In this document: one piece after another, positions 12,345-23,541 of the stretch
How the letters are laid out: each line of letters begins with the position of its first letter
Numbering within the stretch: position 1 is the stretch's first letter
Assembly: GCA_019096195.1 (NCBI GenBank)
Contig: JAGTXK010000076.1
Coordinates: 62,001 to 126,000, forward strand
Direction: 5' to 3'
DNA: 64,000 bases
DNA from: Boletus sp. NGJ
Taxonomy: Eukaryota > Basidiomycota > Agaricomycetes > Boletales > Boletaceae
The notes under the pieces: generated by a model
Database searches by the model: none
What the model was told of the DNA's origin: nothing
The model's input: only the letters and a program-made list of their open reading frames with translations
Made by a program: the position numbers and the translations under genes

Positions 12345-13040
12345 ATGTTTCCAGGTAAGCACTCACTCTGCTTGGTCCTACCATATCCATTGAGGTTAGT
12401 CCTGCTCACACAGCTCAGTGTAATCGTATCTGTCAAGGTCAGCCACCTCCACTCTGCTCAGTCCTGCTGTATACATCAAGGTCAGTCACCCTCATACTGC
12501 TCGGTGTTGTCATATACATCAGCCCTTGGTCACCCCCACTCTGCTCAGTCCCATCATACACATTGAGGTCAGTCACACTCACCCTGCTCAGTGTGGTTGT
12601 ATACATTGGTACTTGGTCACCTCTACCCTCCTTGGTCCCACTGTATCCATCAAGGTCAGTCATGCTCACACTGCTCAGTGTGGTTGTATCCATTGAGGTC
12701 AGCCACCTCCACCCTGCTCAGTGTGGTCATATCCATCGAGGTCAGCCACCCTCACCCTGCTCGGTGTGGTCATGCATACATCGGTACTTGGTCACCTCTG
12801 CCCTGCTTGGTCCCACTGTATACATTGAGGTCAGTCACCTCTCATACTGCTCGGTGTGGTCATATACATCGGCCCTCGGTCACCCCCAACCTGCCCGGTC
12901 TTGTCATATACATTGAGGTCAGCCACGCTCACACCGCTCGGTCCTGTCGTATACATCGGTACTTGGTCACCCCCACCCTGCTCAGTCCCATTGTATGCAT
13001 TGACCTCAGTCTTACTCACCCCACTGGGGGCTGTTTCGTA
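12345..13040. repeat. Degenerate minisatellite, about 43-50 bp unit
   Basis: About 14-15 imperfect head-to-tail copies of a unit with the landmarks GTCAGCCAC, CACCCTGCTCAGTGTGGT and CATATCCATCGAG. Some copies carry an alternative GTACTTGGTCACC segment, so two unit types alternate irregularly. Because frame is partly kept, the array is open in several frames on both strands, but this is a by-product of the repeat and not evidence of a protein. Confidence 0.85.
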
Positions 13041-13229
13041 TCCATCGATCCTTCATCTAGTTACCCTTTCCAGGGCCTTCCATATCCTACGTATACATGC
13101 ATGTTAGATGGGCCTGGCTGTGTCTTATGCATCTCATATATCTCAGGCTTGTCATGGTATCATCCATACACATTGGGTGTTTTGCAAGCAGGCTTACCAT
13201 ATGCTATGGGTGAATGTCACCATATGGAC

Positions 13230-13673
13230 TCCTTCTCTACTCATTACATGAAGTCAACACTTCACTTTGTAAATCATTAGGATTAGAATATTGAGATTTG
13301 AATTGGGATTGGGATTGGGACTGGGATTGGGACTGGGATTAGAATTAGAATTAGAATTAGAATAGGAATTAGAATTAGAATAGGAATTAGAATTAGAATT
13401 AATAGAATTAATATTTGATTGAATTTGAAATTAGAATTGGCTTGAAATTAGATTAGGATTAGGATTGCTAAGCCACTATGGAAGCACTATGTATACTATG
13501 GCATCACTATGACCACTATGGAAGTACTATGAGAATACTATGAGATACTATGAGAATACTATGGCCACACTATGACAGACTATAAGATATTGTCATAGTA
13601 CTATCATACCACTATCCAGTTGAGCCCTTACTATGAGCACTATGTTACTAGACAGTTAGTCCTGTTTTTACTG
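13230..13673 (+). mobile_element. R1: right half of the R foldback-like element
   Basis: Homology to R2-R4 starts abruptly at 13230 with TCCTTCTCTACTCATTACAT. It runs through the hexamer array (ATTGGG/ATTAGA types, about 13290-13460) and the ACTATG-rich arm (about 13480-13640) to the right terminus CCTGTTTTTACTG at 13673. The left half is absent. The breakpoint is the same sequence at which R5 stops (50529-50548). Confidence 0.85.
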
Positions 13674-14790
13674 ATGTAGTCTAGTGCAGTTGTATTCATT
13701 TCATTAGTTGTGTGTTTGTCATTGCACATCTATTGCTATTGTAGATAAAGGAAGACAATTGAAACATTCACACTTGATATCCACTATTTATCACCATCCT
13801 CTCTACACTTTTGCACTATCTATAGATGATACTCTTGCCTACCACCAATCAAACTCCATCCCTACAATACCATGCATACAACTAGAGTAGTCTCTCACCA
13901 TAGACTTCCTCCTACAATATTCCAACAATCATATGAATACCCCACATATGCTAAATGTACTCCCATTATATCCATAACTATATGATACCAAGTAGCCTCA
14001 CAGCTAAATCTGGCATTCACTACCACAAGTACAGGCCCACATGCCTCTAAACTATGCCAACCTGTGGACATACCTGATGTAGTGCTCAGTATCCACACAA
14101 GGTTACTAATCAGGAGCTAGTCTCTAGATTACCCAACCAATAGAACTTGCCTCACAGCAACCCTCCTTTCAATCCTCTGATCACCGATTCATACCATAGA
14201 TCACTGACACCATTCCACAATGCCGTCACAAGGCTATTTATTAGATCTACCATAGATATCTTAGACAAGATCCAATCCATTCCCCAATGTGATCTCATCT
14301 TAATACCCAATCTAATAATCAATCTATGCAATGCCTTAAGCACTTCTTTTTCACTCCTCTTTCATTTCATCTTTGCATTCTAATCTATTGACTCCTTCTG
14401 ATATATCACAATGTAGCCATGTCTTATCACATTTCAAACTACCATTTCACTTACATGTGCTTAATGCATGCATCTCATTCTATCATACATCTCTTTTACC
14501 ATTGAACACTAACACTTCCTTGTTCCTGTGATGTCATACCCAGTACTCTACAACATCATAGCATAGCACAGTCTGTGCACCACTGCCGGTAGTATATACA
14601 TAAGTAGCTGGTAGAGTGCCATGTTTTCTTTAGTCTTGATATTGCCTCTCGCTCTCTTGCATATTGTCTTTGAGGTAATGCTTGAGATATCAGATATAGG
14701 CTTCATCTTTTTGTTCATTGATTGTTCCTTTCAACAGTTGATATAATATGACACAGACATGACAACATTACAAACAATATGCTGGACAGC
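13674..14790. other. AT-rich spacer, no gene seen
   Basis: CpG-poor, AT-rich DNA without a convincing frame longer than about 78 codons. It probably contains the 3' flank of the transposase relic that follows. At 14581 the stretch CACTGCCGGTAGTAT resembles the reverse complement of 16157-16171 (about 13 of 15 bases), a possible but unproven terminal inverted repeat of that relic. Confidence 0.3.
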
Positions 14791-14799
14791 ATGATGGAC

Positions 14800-15943
14800 A
14801 GCACAACAGACAATACAGTGGATGATATAATACACTACACAATGCAATGTAACTCAATGCTCTGAAATACTCTTCTGCCTTATCAGAAGTGATGTTCTGA
14901 CAAGTGTGAATGATCACAGTCACCAAGAAGTCATTATAGTGGTGCCACAAATGTGCCTTGATTGTAGAAAATGCTTGTTCAATTGGATTGTAATCAGGAG
15001 AGTAGGGAGGCAGATAAATGAGTTTGCAAACTGGTGATAGTTAGCATATGAAGAATGAGGTATTGATGACACATGATTTATGTCTTCAATTAGTGCCTGG
15101 ACTTCTTCTCTTTTGTGGATGTAGCAATTATCCATAACGAGTACACTGTGGGAACCAGGATACAGATTGGTGAAGGGTATCTGTACCAAAGACACATCAA
15201 TAAAAATACATATAGAATCATAATTGACACACCCCATGTTCTTTCAAAAAACTCAAAAAACACTTGCCATCAACCAGTTCCTCAACAATGTTGTATCCAA
15301 TGATACCATCAAGAGTAATGGTGGAAACAATAGAATATCTCATGCCACATACAAAGCACCTCTTGACACAGCAACAAACTCCTCTTGTTGACCAGCCATA
15401 TTGGCAGAAGAATGTTTGTTTATCTTTTGCAGCTTCATTAATAAATATGAGCATATTCAGATCTGGCACTTTCACAGCAATGTGGTGCATATAAAGTGTG
15501 CATGCCATCTTGTTCCACTCCATGGCAGGAGAGGAAATAATCTTTTGAGTAATTGAAAGTCACTCAAGTCTGCAAAGAAGTGTAGAGAACATAGCATATT
15601 CATAATGCTTAGCCCAAAGCTCACTTTAAAGTTTATCAAGGTAGATGGTTTTCCAATGCCAAATGATGGTAGAGATAAAAACGACATCCAGTGAGGTGAG
15701 TACTCAAGGGTGTTCAGTAGCACAAGGGTATTTGTGTGGGTTGGTTATAGTTCCATACCTTGAATAAAAAGAAAGTGTTTTGTATACAAGTGACTTCTTG
15801 ATTTCCAGGATGTGACAGATCTGTTGGACACCATAGTTATCATGATACAAGAGGGGGATGTGGGCTTTGATGTTGGGAGATACAACATGGTGGCACCCAG
15901 GCATGGTTGGTTGTGATGAGCAAAACCAACCATGCTTATTCAA
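14800..15943 (-). pseudogene. IS630/Tc1-type DDE transposase relic
   Basis: Minus-strand fragments in shifting frames follow the order of fungal IS630/Tc1 transposases. First a helix-turn-helix N-terminus (IPLLYHDNYGVQQICHILEI, 15943 downward), then a middle region with WNKMACTLYMHH, the first catalytic block as LNMLIFINEAAKDKQTFF, the block ITLDGIIGYNIVEELVDGK, the second as VLVMDNCYIHKREEVQALI, and finally YNPIEQAFSTIKAHLWHHY around 14945-15010. The first block has Asn where the family has the catalytic Asp (DEAA). At least four frame changes or stops interrupt the roughly 1.1-kb region, so it is an old, inactive DNA transposon. It differs from the Tc1 copy at 29282-30855. Confidence 0.75.
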
Positions 15944-16248
15944 CTACAGGTCAGCCACTTCTGGGGTCCATTCCCGGCTGTCTCCGAGACACGACTTTCG
16001 AAATTCTGTTTTCCACATACTTTCGGAAACCGCTGTAAACAAAACTTGCCTTTCATCTGCCATCAATTTGAATGCGCTAGATTTGTTTTGAATCCTACTA
16101 CAACTTACATGCCTACTACAACTTACATGTACTGAGTAGTTCCATTGATTTAGCACAAACTACTGGCAGTGAGAACACTCGTGGTGCGAACAACACAAAT
16201 GATGTTGGTGATGGTCCAGAAATCACATATACTGCGAGTATTCAACTA

Positions 16249-17107
16249 CTGTAGCCGTCTGTATGGATGTAACCGTAACACGTAACGCTAGGTGGTTGCG
16301 TCGCTAAAAATAATGCATAACGGTGTACTGGTTGCTAAATTTTCAGGCGTAACGCGACTTGGTCAACTTGGTTGCTACTGGTAGCAACGTAACATGTAAT
16401 GGGGGGACTATTGGCCAAAAAAAAAGCATTCGTCGAAGTTAATAAAAGCCCAGATGTCTTCATACTCCCCTGCAGCCACCAATGAATTACCGGGACCCTT
16501 TTCCGTGCTCCCAATACAGTGCGAGACACTGTCTACTGCAGCAGGCATCTCAGCCACAGCTAAGCCAAGAGCATCATGAATTACCGTGCTTGATGGAACA
16601 TCGGCGTCGTCGTCGGCATCAACAGTGACATAGTCCGACTCAGTGTCACCATGACGACAGATATCCTCCACTGAGTCAAGCTTGTTGAGTCCATGGACAA
16701 TACCCATTCGATCTTTGATCTCTTTGTGGAGTGTCGAATGGGTGCGAAGGTAACCAATGAGAGCCGTCTGTGCTTGTCTACTTGTAGGACGCTCTGCAGA
16801 TAAATCCCATCCCTTGACCTGGCAGTGAGCCCAAAACCGTAAAGAATTATTAAACTAGTGTAAGAAACAGAAAAACGACAAACCTTTTTTATAAAATAAT
16901 ATTTGTGCAATTTGACCGTCATATTTTTTGACTAGTTCACGCCCGAACGGTCCAGTCATGATCTAACCCCCATAACGCCAGTTGAGTCCGGTCACTGGGT
17001 TGCTAACAATAGCAACATAACACAAAACGGGGGTCCGGTTGCTAACTCGTAGTCAGGGGTATCCGTAACGCACCCCCACCCGGTTGCATCCATACAAACG
17101 GCTACAG
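16249..17107. mobile_element. TA-flanked non-autonomous DNA element, 859 bp
   Basis: The ends form inverted repeats of about 27 bp with two mismatches (left CTGTAGCCGTCTGTATGGAT, right the complement at 17081-17107). TA lies immediately outside both ends (16247-16248 and 17108-17109), the target duplication expected of Tc1/mariner-like elements. Inside are several small palindromes of the form GTTGCTA...TAGCAAC (for example around 16367-16390 and 17000-17020). A minus-strand frame (16408-16707, MGIVHGLNKLDSVEDICRHG) lacks transposase motifs and may be a captured fragment. Confidence 0.7.
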
Positions 17108-17164
17108 TAGGTGTAGTTCCCCACATCTCCGTATATTCCTCAATTGTCATTTGGCGGTGCCACG

Positions 17165-17640
17165 TCACCTTCGGAACATCGCCGTACGCAACGTTGCCAC
17201 CTACGTCGCCGACCTACTCGCCCACATCTCCTGCACTAAATCTGTCATCGCCGGGATAGTCACCCACGAGTCTGAGGTATTCGCCCACGTCACCGTTGTT
17301 CTGTCCAACATCCCCTAGGTGTAGTCCCCAGTCGCCGTCGTTCAGCCCTACATCGCCGTGGTACTCGCCGACCAGTCTGTCATTCAGCCCTGCATCCCCG
17401 AGATGTGAGCATCTTCGTTTCATTTATTGTGGCAGAGTTTGCTGACACCTGTAGATTCACCGAGTGCTCATGTGTCTCCCTCTTCACCGAAGTATTCTCC
17501 CACCTCCCCCACATCGCCTTCGTCACCCAGATATTGTAAGTACTTAGTTCTTTACCACTCCAATGTGCCCACACTTTTGTAGCTCCCACTTCCCCTGCGT
17601 ATTCCCCAGCTTGTGAATTTTTCCTTGGCATCCGTTATAT
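17165..17640 (-). repeat. Tandem repeat coding Gly-Asp-rich (GD-V-GEY) motifs
   Basis: On the minus strand 17214-17423 reads repeated units such as [28 protein letters not shown] and [14 protein letters not shown], a period of about 14 residues (42 bp). A second patch at about 17480-17530, in another frame, reads YLGDEGDVGEVGEYFGEEGD. The sequence is CpG-rich like host genes. It could be a broken acidic repeat protein; no family is recognised. Confidence 0.5.
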
Positions 17641-19139
17641 CCTCCTGCTAATCTGACGCACACTGGCGGCACCAATGGGAATAGGCGCTTTTGATGTCGC
17701 CCCGACGTCCCTGTATGGGAGATCCTCCCTCAGCTCTCCACCGTGAATTTCCTCGTACAGTTGCTCGTATTACATGTCATTCTATCGTCAGTGGCGATAC
17801 TGTCTACCTAATACTACTTGCTATGAACCTACTTAAAGACCTTTTCCCCTGCTGAAAGTGCACTCGGTGCCATTGCATACTTGTGTTGTACTTGCTGAGT
17901 CGGAATGTGCTTGCTCGGAATACACCAATTCCTCCTTATGTCGTCCACTTCCCTGGAGCATTTTTTTTGGGAAGTGGCGATGTAGGCTAAGGCCTAAAAA
18001 GGTTAACAAGCATGACTAAGGTTAGATAAGTGGGGTGTCATTTTCCTGATGGCCCCTCGGAACGAGGGGTAGAACACAACGAAGACACGGAGATGTATAG
18101 GAGTATTGAGGTCCGATGTCCAACGGGGGTTCGAGTGGGTGGGTGTTTCCCTGCTGGAGTCCGTACTAGTGCATCATCATCATGACTAGAGTGTACCTCG
18201 TCCGGTACGTCGGAAGGGCGGTGTCCGGGATGTGTCAGCGGAAGCAACTTGGAAAAATATAATATTGGTAAGTAACCATCGATCGAGACGATGATCCTCC
18301 GCCGACGACGTACCGGGTTTGACCCATGTTATCATGTTATTTAAATTAAATACTCGCCGAGGAGGAGGTAGAAAGCTTGAAAGTTTGTCGATCAGCGGGG
18401 GCAATACGTCAAGTAAATATCATGTTCATACGAACTGGTACGAGTCCAACGTTTCGAAGTTGTGGTAGTTGGTGGTCACCCACAGCTAGCACCACTCGTA
18501 GATAGTGGTACAAAAAAATCAAAACCAAGGAACAGGCTGGCTTTAGAAGGGCTATAGATTCGGAGTGACGACTAGGATGTACAGATTTGGAAATTCCGGA
18601 TCCCGACGTGTGACACAGCGGAGATTGATATTGAGGTTGCAGGCAGGCACATGTCCGTTTGGGTAAAAGTTACATCCCTTACTACTACTTACTACGCCTA
18701 TGAACGGGCCGACAGTGGGTGTGCTATTACGCCCCAGCTGGGCGGCGCAAGTCAGGCTGTCATGTCACTGTCATGTCGCGCCTCGCTCCTTGACACTGAC
18801 ACTCGCCCTTGCTCTCGACCCGATCGTCCCTATTCGATTGCGAGAGCTTGCAAGGCAATACAATATCGGTTTAAATGGCCACCAATGTCTGCTCAAGTTC
18901 GTGCTTTTCTCATTCTGGTGATATCCTATACTCAACTTTGATCGTTCATCATTTATTGTTCGCGCATCCACTCACCGAGTCAGAGCGCGGAGACAGTCGA
19001 GTAGTCTCCGCAGTGCTCTTCTGCAAAACAAGTAATCTCGCCCTCGTTCTGTCACGCACCCTGCGGCGATCTCACTACGCCTGTCCCGCGTGCCGGTCCA
19101 GGTCTCCGCACAAATTACGCCTGCAGGATAAGGCGATGA
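17641..19139. other. No gene supported
   Basis: CpG-containing DNA resembling host sequence, with only short open stretches (for example 69 codons at 18038-18247 minus and 96 at 18651-18941 plus). No motif, terminal repeat or splice pattern was convincing. The last part is probably the far upstream region of MFS gene B. Confidence 0.3.
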
Positions 19140-19178
19140 TTCATTTCTCAGTTGACTTATGGGCCGCGAGGTTATATA
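19140..19178 (+). promoter_or_regulatory. Promoter block shared by MFS B and C, plus TATA box
   Basis: The 27 bp at 19140-19166 (TTCATTTCTCAGTTGAC then TTATGGGCCG) match 21668-21694 upstream of gene C at about 22 positions. TATATA follows at 19173-19178, about 80 bp before the ATG. A shared cis element retained after duplication is the simplest reading. Confidence 0.5.
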
Positions 19179-19255
19179 CCTCAGCCTGTTGGCTGTCCAC
19201 GCGGCTGCTCGTTCTTCTGCATCCCCACCTGTCTATTTCCATCGCTGGTTACATC

Positions 19256-21009
19256 ATGGATATGGAACAGGCCGTCCCGACTTTCAATGAATCTCCCGAG
19301 CAGCACAAGGACTTTGGCTTCCTTGTCGTTCCAAAACGACTGAGGTACTCTCCTGCTCATCCCTTCTATTTTGGACCGTGGACCAGGTTCGCCTTCGGCT
19401 CGGGATGCGCATTCAGTTAGTGTTCCACTTCCCAATCAGTACCTTTTCTGACCCCCAGAAGCTGTGGCGAATCTGTACTACTGCCAACCACTCCTGAGTA
19501 CGTCGTCCCTGTCTTCCTCGCCGTCCACGTCACGCATTCTCGTCTCCGTATGCAGTCCAGATGTCGATTGATTTCCAAACCACATACGCGAACGTATCGC
19601 TGTGAGTCATCTCATACAACATTCATTGTCCTCGCCTCATGTCTCTCTAGGGTTCCTACACTGTATCAAGTTGGGCATGTCCACTCACTCTCTATTAATC
19701 GATCCAAACTGAATGCTTCTGCGTAACAACAGATATTGTTTTGGACTGCTGTTCATATCGCCTCTGGGGGATCTTCTCCGGCGACGCCAGTTAATTTTGG
19801 CGCTCGTGATCATCACAACATGTCTCTCAGTTGGCTTGGTGCTGTCGACAAATTTCCTCGTCTTTCAGACATTCGCATTCCTTCTCGGAGTGTTCAACGT
19901 TACCCCTCAAATCCTTATACCCTTTGCCGTGGACTTGGCTTCTCCAAAACACCGTGAAGCCGCAGTGTCAGTTCTGCAGTCTGGCGTCATGTTGGGGATA
20001 TTACTAGCTCGTGTGGAAGCTGGCGTTATTGCTTACTTCTTTCAGTGGCGCGTGGTATACTATGTATCCATCGGGGTCCAGCTTGTTGTCTTGTGTGGAA
20101 TATACCTGCTCGTACCGGATCAACCCCCAAAAATCATGGTCTCACTTACTTCGATATATTTTACACGATGACCAAGTATGCCGTCACTGAACCGCGACTC
20201 ATACAGGCGGTATTCATCAATATTGCATCCATTGCATGCTGGTCGAACTTCTGGGTGACCCTGACTTTCTTTTTGGGTGGTCCACCGTATAATTACCCGA
20301 CGTAGGTTCCCTCGCAGTCGCGTTGAGCTCGCTGAAACTGAATTCCTAGGTTGTACGTTGGTTTATTTGGTCTCATCGGAGTCGTGGGCGTGTTGGCTGG
20401 GCCCCTATTCCGACGCTTAAGCCATCAATATGGCCCTTGGTGGTCGTTGGTTGCTGCGACCTTTTGTCTTCTCCTCTTACAGAGTGTCGAGACCGCGGCT
20501 GCAGGGATCAACATAGCTGTCGTAGTCATCTTTTGCATAGGACTGAATGCTTTCCGACAATCACAGACCGTTTCTCTGCAAACCATAGTCTTTGGGCAAG
20601 TCTTTTGCTGCTGGACCCACGAATGACGTTATCTAATCTATATTCACTCCAGCATCTCAGAAGATGCTCGATCACGTCTAAATGCCATCCTAACGCTTTC
20701 GGTATGTAATATCGTCTTCATGTACACTCTCGCTCATTCTCTCGGGGTACTTTTGCATAGCTTTCTGCGGGGCAAGCGATGGGCACGTCTGCGGGATCCC
20801 AAATCTTCTTAACTTGTGGCTGGCGTGCTGCTTCCGCACTTTCGATGGCGTTTTATGGGTGGCAGTTCTTTGTGCTCTTCCTTCGGGGTCCGAACTGCAA
20901 GCGATACACGTGGTTTGGCTACGAAGGTGGATTTGCCAATCAGGTGGAACAAACGCAGGACGACACTGCGACGCCCGCATCGCAAACGTCCTCCGTGCTG
21001 CGTGCATGA
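19256..21009 (+). pseudogene. MFS transporter, paralogue B (one-base deletion)
   Basis: Same architecture as A and D. Eight exons: 19256-19415, 19462-19497, 19556-19601, 19651-19674, 19733-20301, 20351-20596, 20653-20701, 20761-21009. Exon 5 is 569 nt against 570 in A and D; the frame shifts at about 20130 in a C5A5 run, between LVPDQPPK and HGLTYFDIFYTM. Elsewhere the frame is clean (GDLLRRRQLILALVIITTCL, FNVTPQILIPFAVDLAS, YVGLFGLIGVVGVLAGPLF, FGYEGGFANQ), so this is either a very young pseudogene or a base-calling error in a homopolymer; with one more base it would be 459 aa. Two donors appear to be GC: GG|GCATGT after exon 4 and GG|GCAAGT after exon 6. Both are fixed by the exon lengths of the paralogues. 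Start chosen at MDMEQAVPTFNESPEQ. Confidence 0.85.
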
Positions 21010-21667
21010 CAATGCATGTTCCAACTTGAATCAGGTAGAACGGGAAAACTTGAACGCCAAAGCGTGAAGGACAGTCGTCAACGTTCCCAACTTGTTATTC
21101 CTGGTTTATATCTCCGTGCTTCATTCAGAACAATGTAGACTCTTCCATCCCGCTATGGGCTTTTCATATGTATCCTGTCGTATGTATTTGTAGGTGTATT
21201 ATTTAAACTGTGGCAGTGCCCAGCAGGCAAATGTATGTAACTTTGTTTCAACTTTTCCACCAATGTTAAGTAAATCGACGATCAATGTCGAACGCTTGGT
21301 ACTATCCTGCCCAGGCCCAAACAGTTCCGAGTCACCACAACATCAGATGAGGTGTTTTACCGGAAAGACACATCTCTTTCTAAATAAGCACGCCTGGACC
21401 CTTTAGGCCCCGCATCAGGACCGTCTCCATGTGGAGGACTTTTTATGTCACGAGAGCCGATGCACAAAATTCGCTATCACGATACGTGTATGACTTGGAG
21501 ATCCCGAGTCTGGAAGTTCTACCAGCTCGTCTCGGCGTTCAACTAAACCATGGATCCACGACGCTAACAACCTGAAACCTGTTTTAACCGACCGTAGAGG
21601 CACGATCCGATGCCTCTGATGTGCGCACGATCCCACGACAAAGCTTACAAGCCCAACATGCAGTCTC

Positions 21668-21733
21668 TTCATTACTCAATTGACCTTTGGGCGGTTACAA
21701 AGTCATCTGGTGTCTTCCCAAGAGGGTTATAAA
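21668..21733 (+). promoter_or_regulatory. Promoter block and TATA box of MFS C
   Basis: 21668-21694 is the counterpart of the block upstream of gene B (TTCATTACTCAATTGAC then CTTTGGGCGG). TATAAA lies at 21728-21733, about 52 bp before the ATG at 21785. Confidence 0.5.
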
Positions 21734-21784
21734 TACCTGTCCTTGGATGCGAGATGGCGTTCCGTCTCCTATGCTGCACAGACA

Positions 21785-23541
21785 ATGACCTCCTCTTCCT
21801 CTAGTAGCACGACGACAGGATCACCGACGGAGGTCGGAGGACCTCCATCCACCGAACAAATGCTAGACGTCCGACATCCTACGTATTGATACGACTTTGG
21901 ATTTTTACCTATTCCCAAACGACTCCGTTAACGATCCAGACAAACCGTTTTACTTTGGCACGTTTCTGAACGTGTTCTTTGGCGTTTGTGACACTCTGGG
22001 TGAGCCCCAACCTATATTGACGTATATTCTCGTACGCTCGTGCGCAAATCTTTACTACTGCCAGTCCATATTGAGTAAGGGTGATCGCGCTCATGGCTCG
22101 GTTTCCCGGCTCATGGACGAATCCTAGTTCAATTATCGAATTCCTTCTCCGTTACCTATGACGAAGCACGTAGACAGCCCTGGTGATGTGTCTCGTCAGA
22201 ATACCCACTCTAGTACAGGCAGGGTAGGCTGCTGCTGTTTCACCTTTCAATTCACTCTTACTCATGATAACAGGTATGGAATCGGACTCTTGACCGTTTC
22301 TCCCATGGGTGACATGTTGCGTCGCCGTGGACTTATCCTCATCCTGGTGTCTTACCATCGGACTTGCAGTCACGAAAAACCTCTATGTCTTTGAAGTCAT
22401 CTCTTTCCTGATCGGGTTCACGTCTGTCTCTCCTCAAATATTTCTACCACTCGCAGCGGATCTGGCACCTCCAGAACGCCGTGCATTTGCTATGTCCTTG
22501 GTAGCGTCGGGATTCCTGATGGGCATCCTCATCGCCCGGGTTCTTTCCGGCGTCGTTGCCAACTTTGTGGGCTGGCGATACGTCTACTGGATGTTCCAAG
22601 GTTTAGTATTCGTCGGATCATACTTGGTGCTCCCCGAATATCCAGCTAAAGATCGACGACTGTCCTACCTTGGCATGTTCTCTTCCATGGCCAAATCCAT
22701 GGTGAAGGAACCACTGGTGGTTCAAATCGTGCTCGTCAGTATTGCTGCGAGCGCGTGTTACACCAACTTTTTTTTGGGTCACGCTCACCTTCTTGCTCGG
22801 CGGGCCTCCATATGAATATTCTACGTGCGTCATTGTTCGAAAATAGGGTCGTACGTACATTTGACGGACCTGCCTAGGAGTTTGATCGGCCTTTTTGGTC
22901 TCTTTGGTATTTTGGGCGTGATCGTCGTGCCATTGATGGGCCGGGTCATCGACAGAATGGCACCATGGCACATCGCCCTGGTGGCGACGCTCTCTCTCTC
23001 ATCGCCTTTCAAGCTATTCAGACCGGCGCTGGAGGGATCAACGTTGCTGCAGTGATCATTGCTTGTTTTGGTCTGGACGTATCCCGGCAAACCCAGCAGA
23101 TTTCCCTCGCGACGCTCATCTTTGGGTGAGTCTCGTCATCTCTCTCGAGGTATCGTTGACGTAAAGTTTCTGACGATGGATTTCGCAGCATCTCGGATAC
23201 AGCGCGTTCCCGACTGAATTCATTGCTCCTACTCGCTGTGCGTCGATTTGAACAACACTTCGTTGTGGGTCTTTTCTTGTTTCCTAACGTCTCCCTACCC
23301 CCTTTCCTTTTTTTGCCTTAGACAAGTGATGGGTACGTCCGTGGGGACACAGGTGTTTGTCGACCATGGATGGCGAGCAAACGTGCTGTTAGCGATGGCG
23401 TGGTTTGTGGCAGCTCTGTATCCTCCTGTTGAGAGGTCCGCGTTGTCCGCGTCAGCGATGGATAGGATGGGGGGGGGGTCTTTTGTGGACGAAGACAGAG
23501 GGTGGTTCGACGGCGGTACCTGGTCGGGCGAGGGACTGTGA
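21785..23541 (+). pseudogene. MFS transporter, paralogue C (multiply broken)
   Basis: Homologous to A, B and D along its length: start MTSSSSSSTTTGSPTEVGG, then YDFGFLPIPKRLR, ANLYYCQSILS, SPMGDMLRRRGLILIL, VSPQIFLPLAADLAPPERRA, GFLMGILIARVLSGVVANFV and VMGTSVGTQVFVDHGWRAN. At least six lesions are visible: a TGA at 21887, a one-base gain near 21929, a small deletion near 22350, an extra T in the T-run at 22768-22776, slippage in the CT run near 22990-23000, and a shift near 23410. The acceptor expected before ANLYYC also lacks a good AG. It is therefore a decayed array member with an intact-looking promoter. It is closer to D than to A or B in the segments I compared (LTIGL, TNFF, VMGTSVGTQVF). 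Confidence 0.85.

Noticed and set aside
12345-13040. CRISPR-like repeat-spacer array
   Set aside because: Units are contiguous and degenerate without unique spacers, in a eukaryotic genome.
12563-13280. Long open frame of about 229 codons over the minisatellite
   Set aside because: Open because the repeat lacks stops in that frame; the same repeat is open in other frames and on the other strand.
14581-16171. Terminal inverted repeat of the IS630-type relic (CACTGCCGGTAGT and partner)
   Set aside because: Only about 13 of 15 positions match, no TA duplication is present, and the CpG change near 15.95 kb suggests the element may end earlier.
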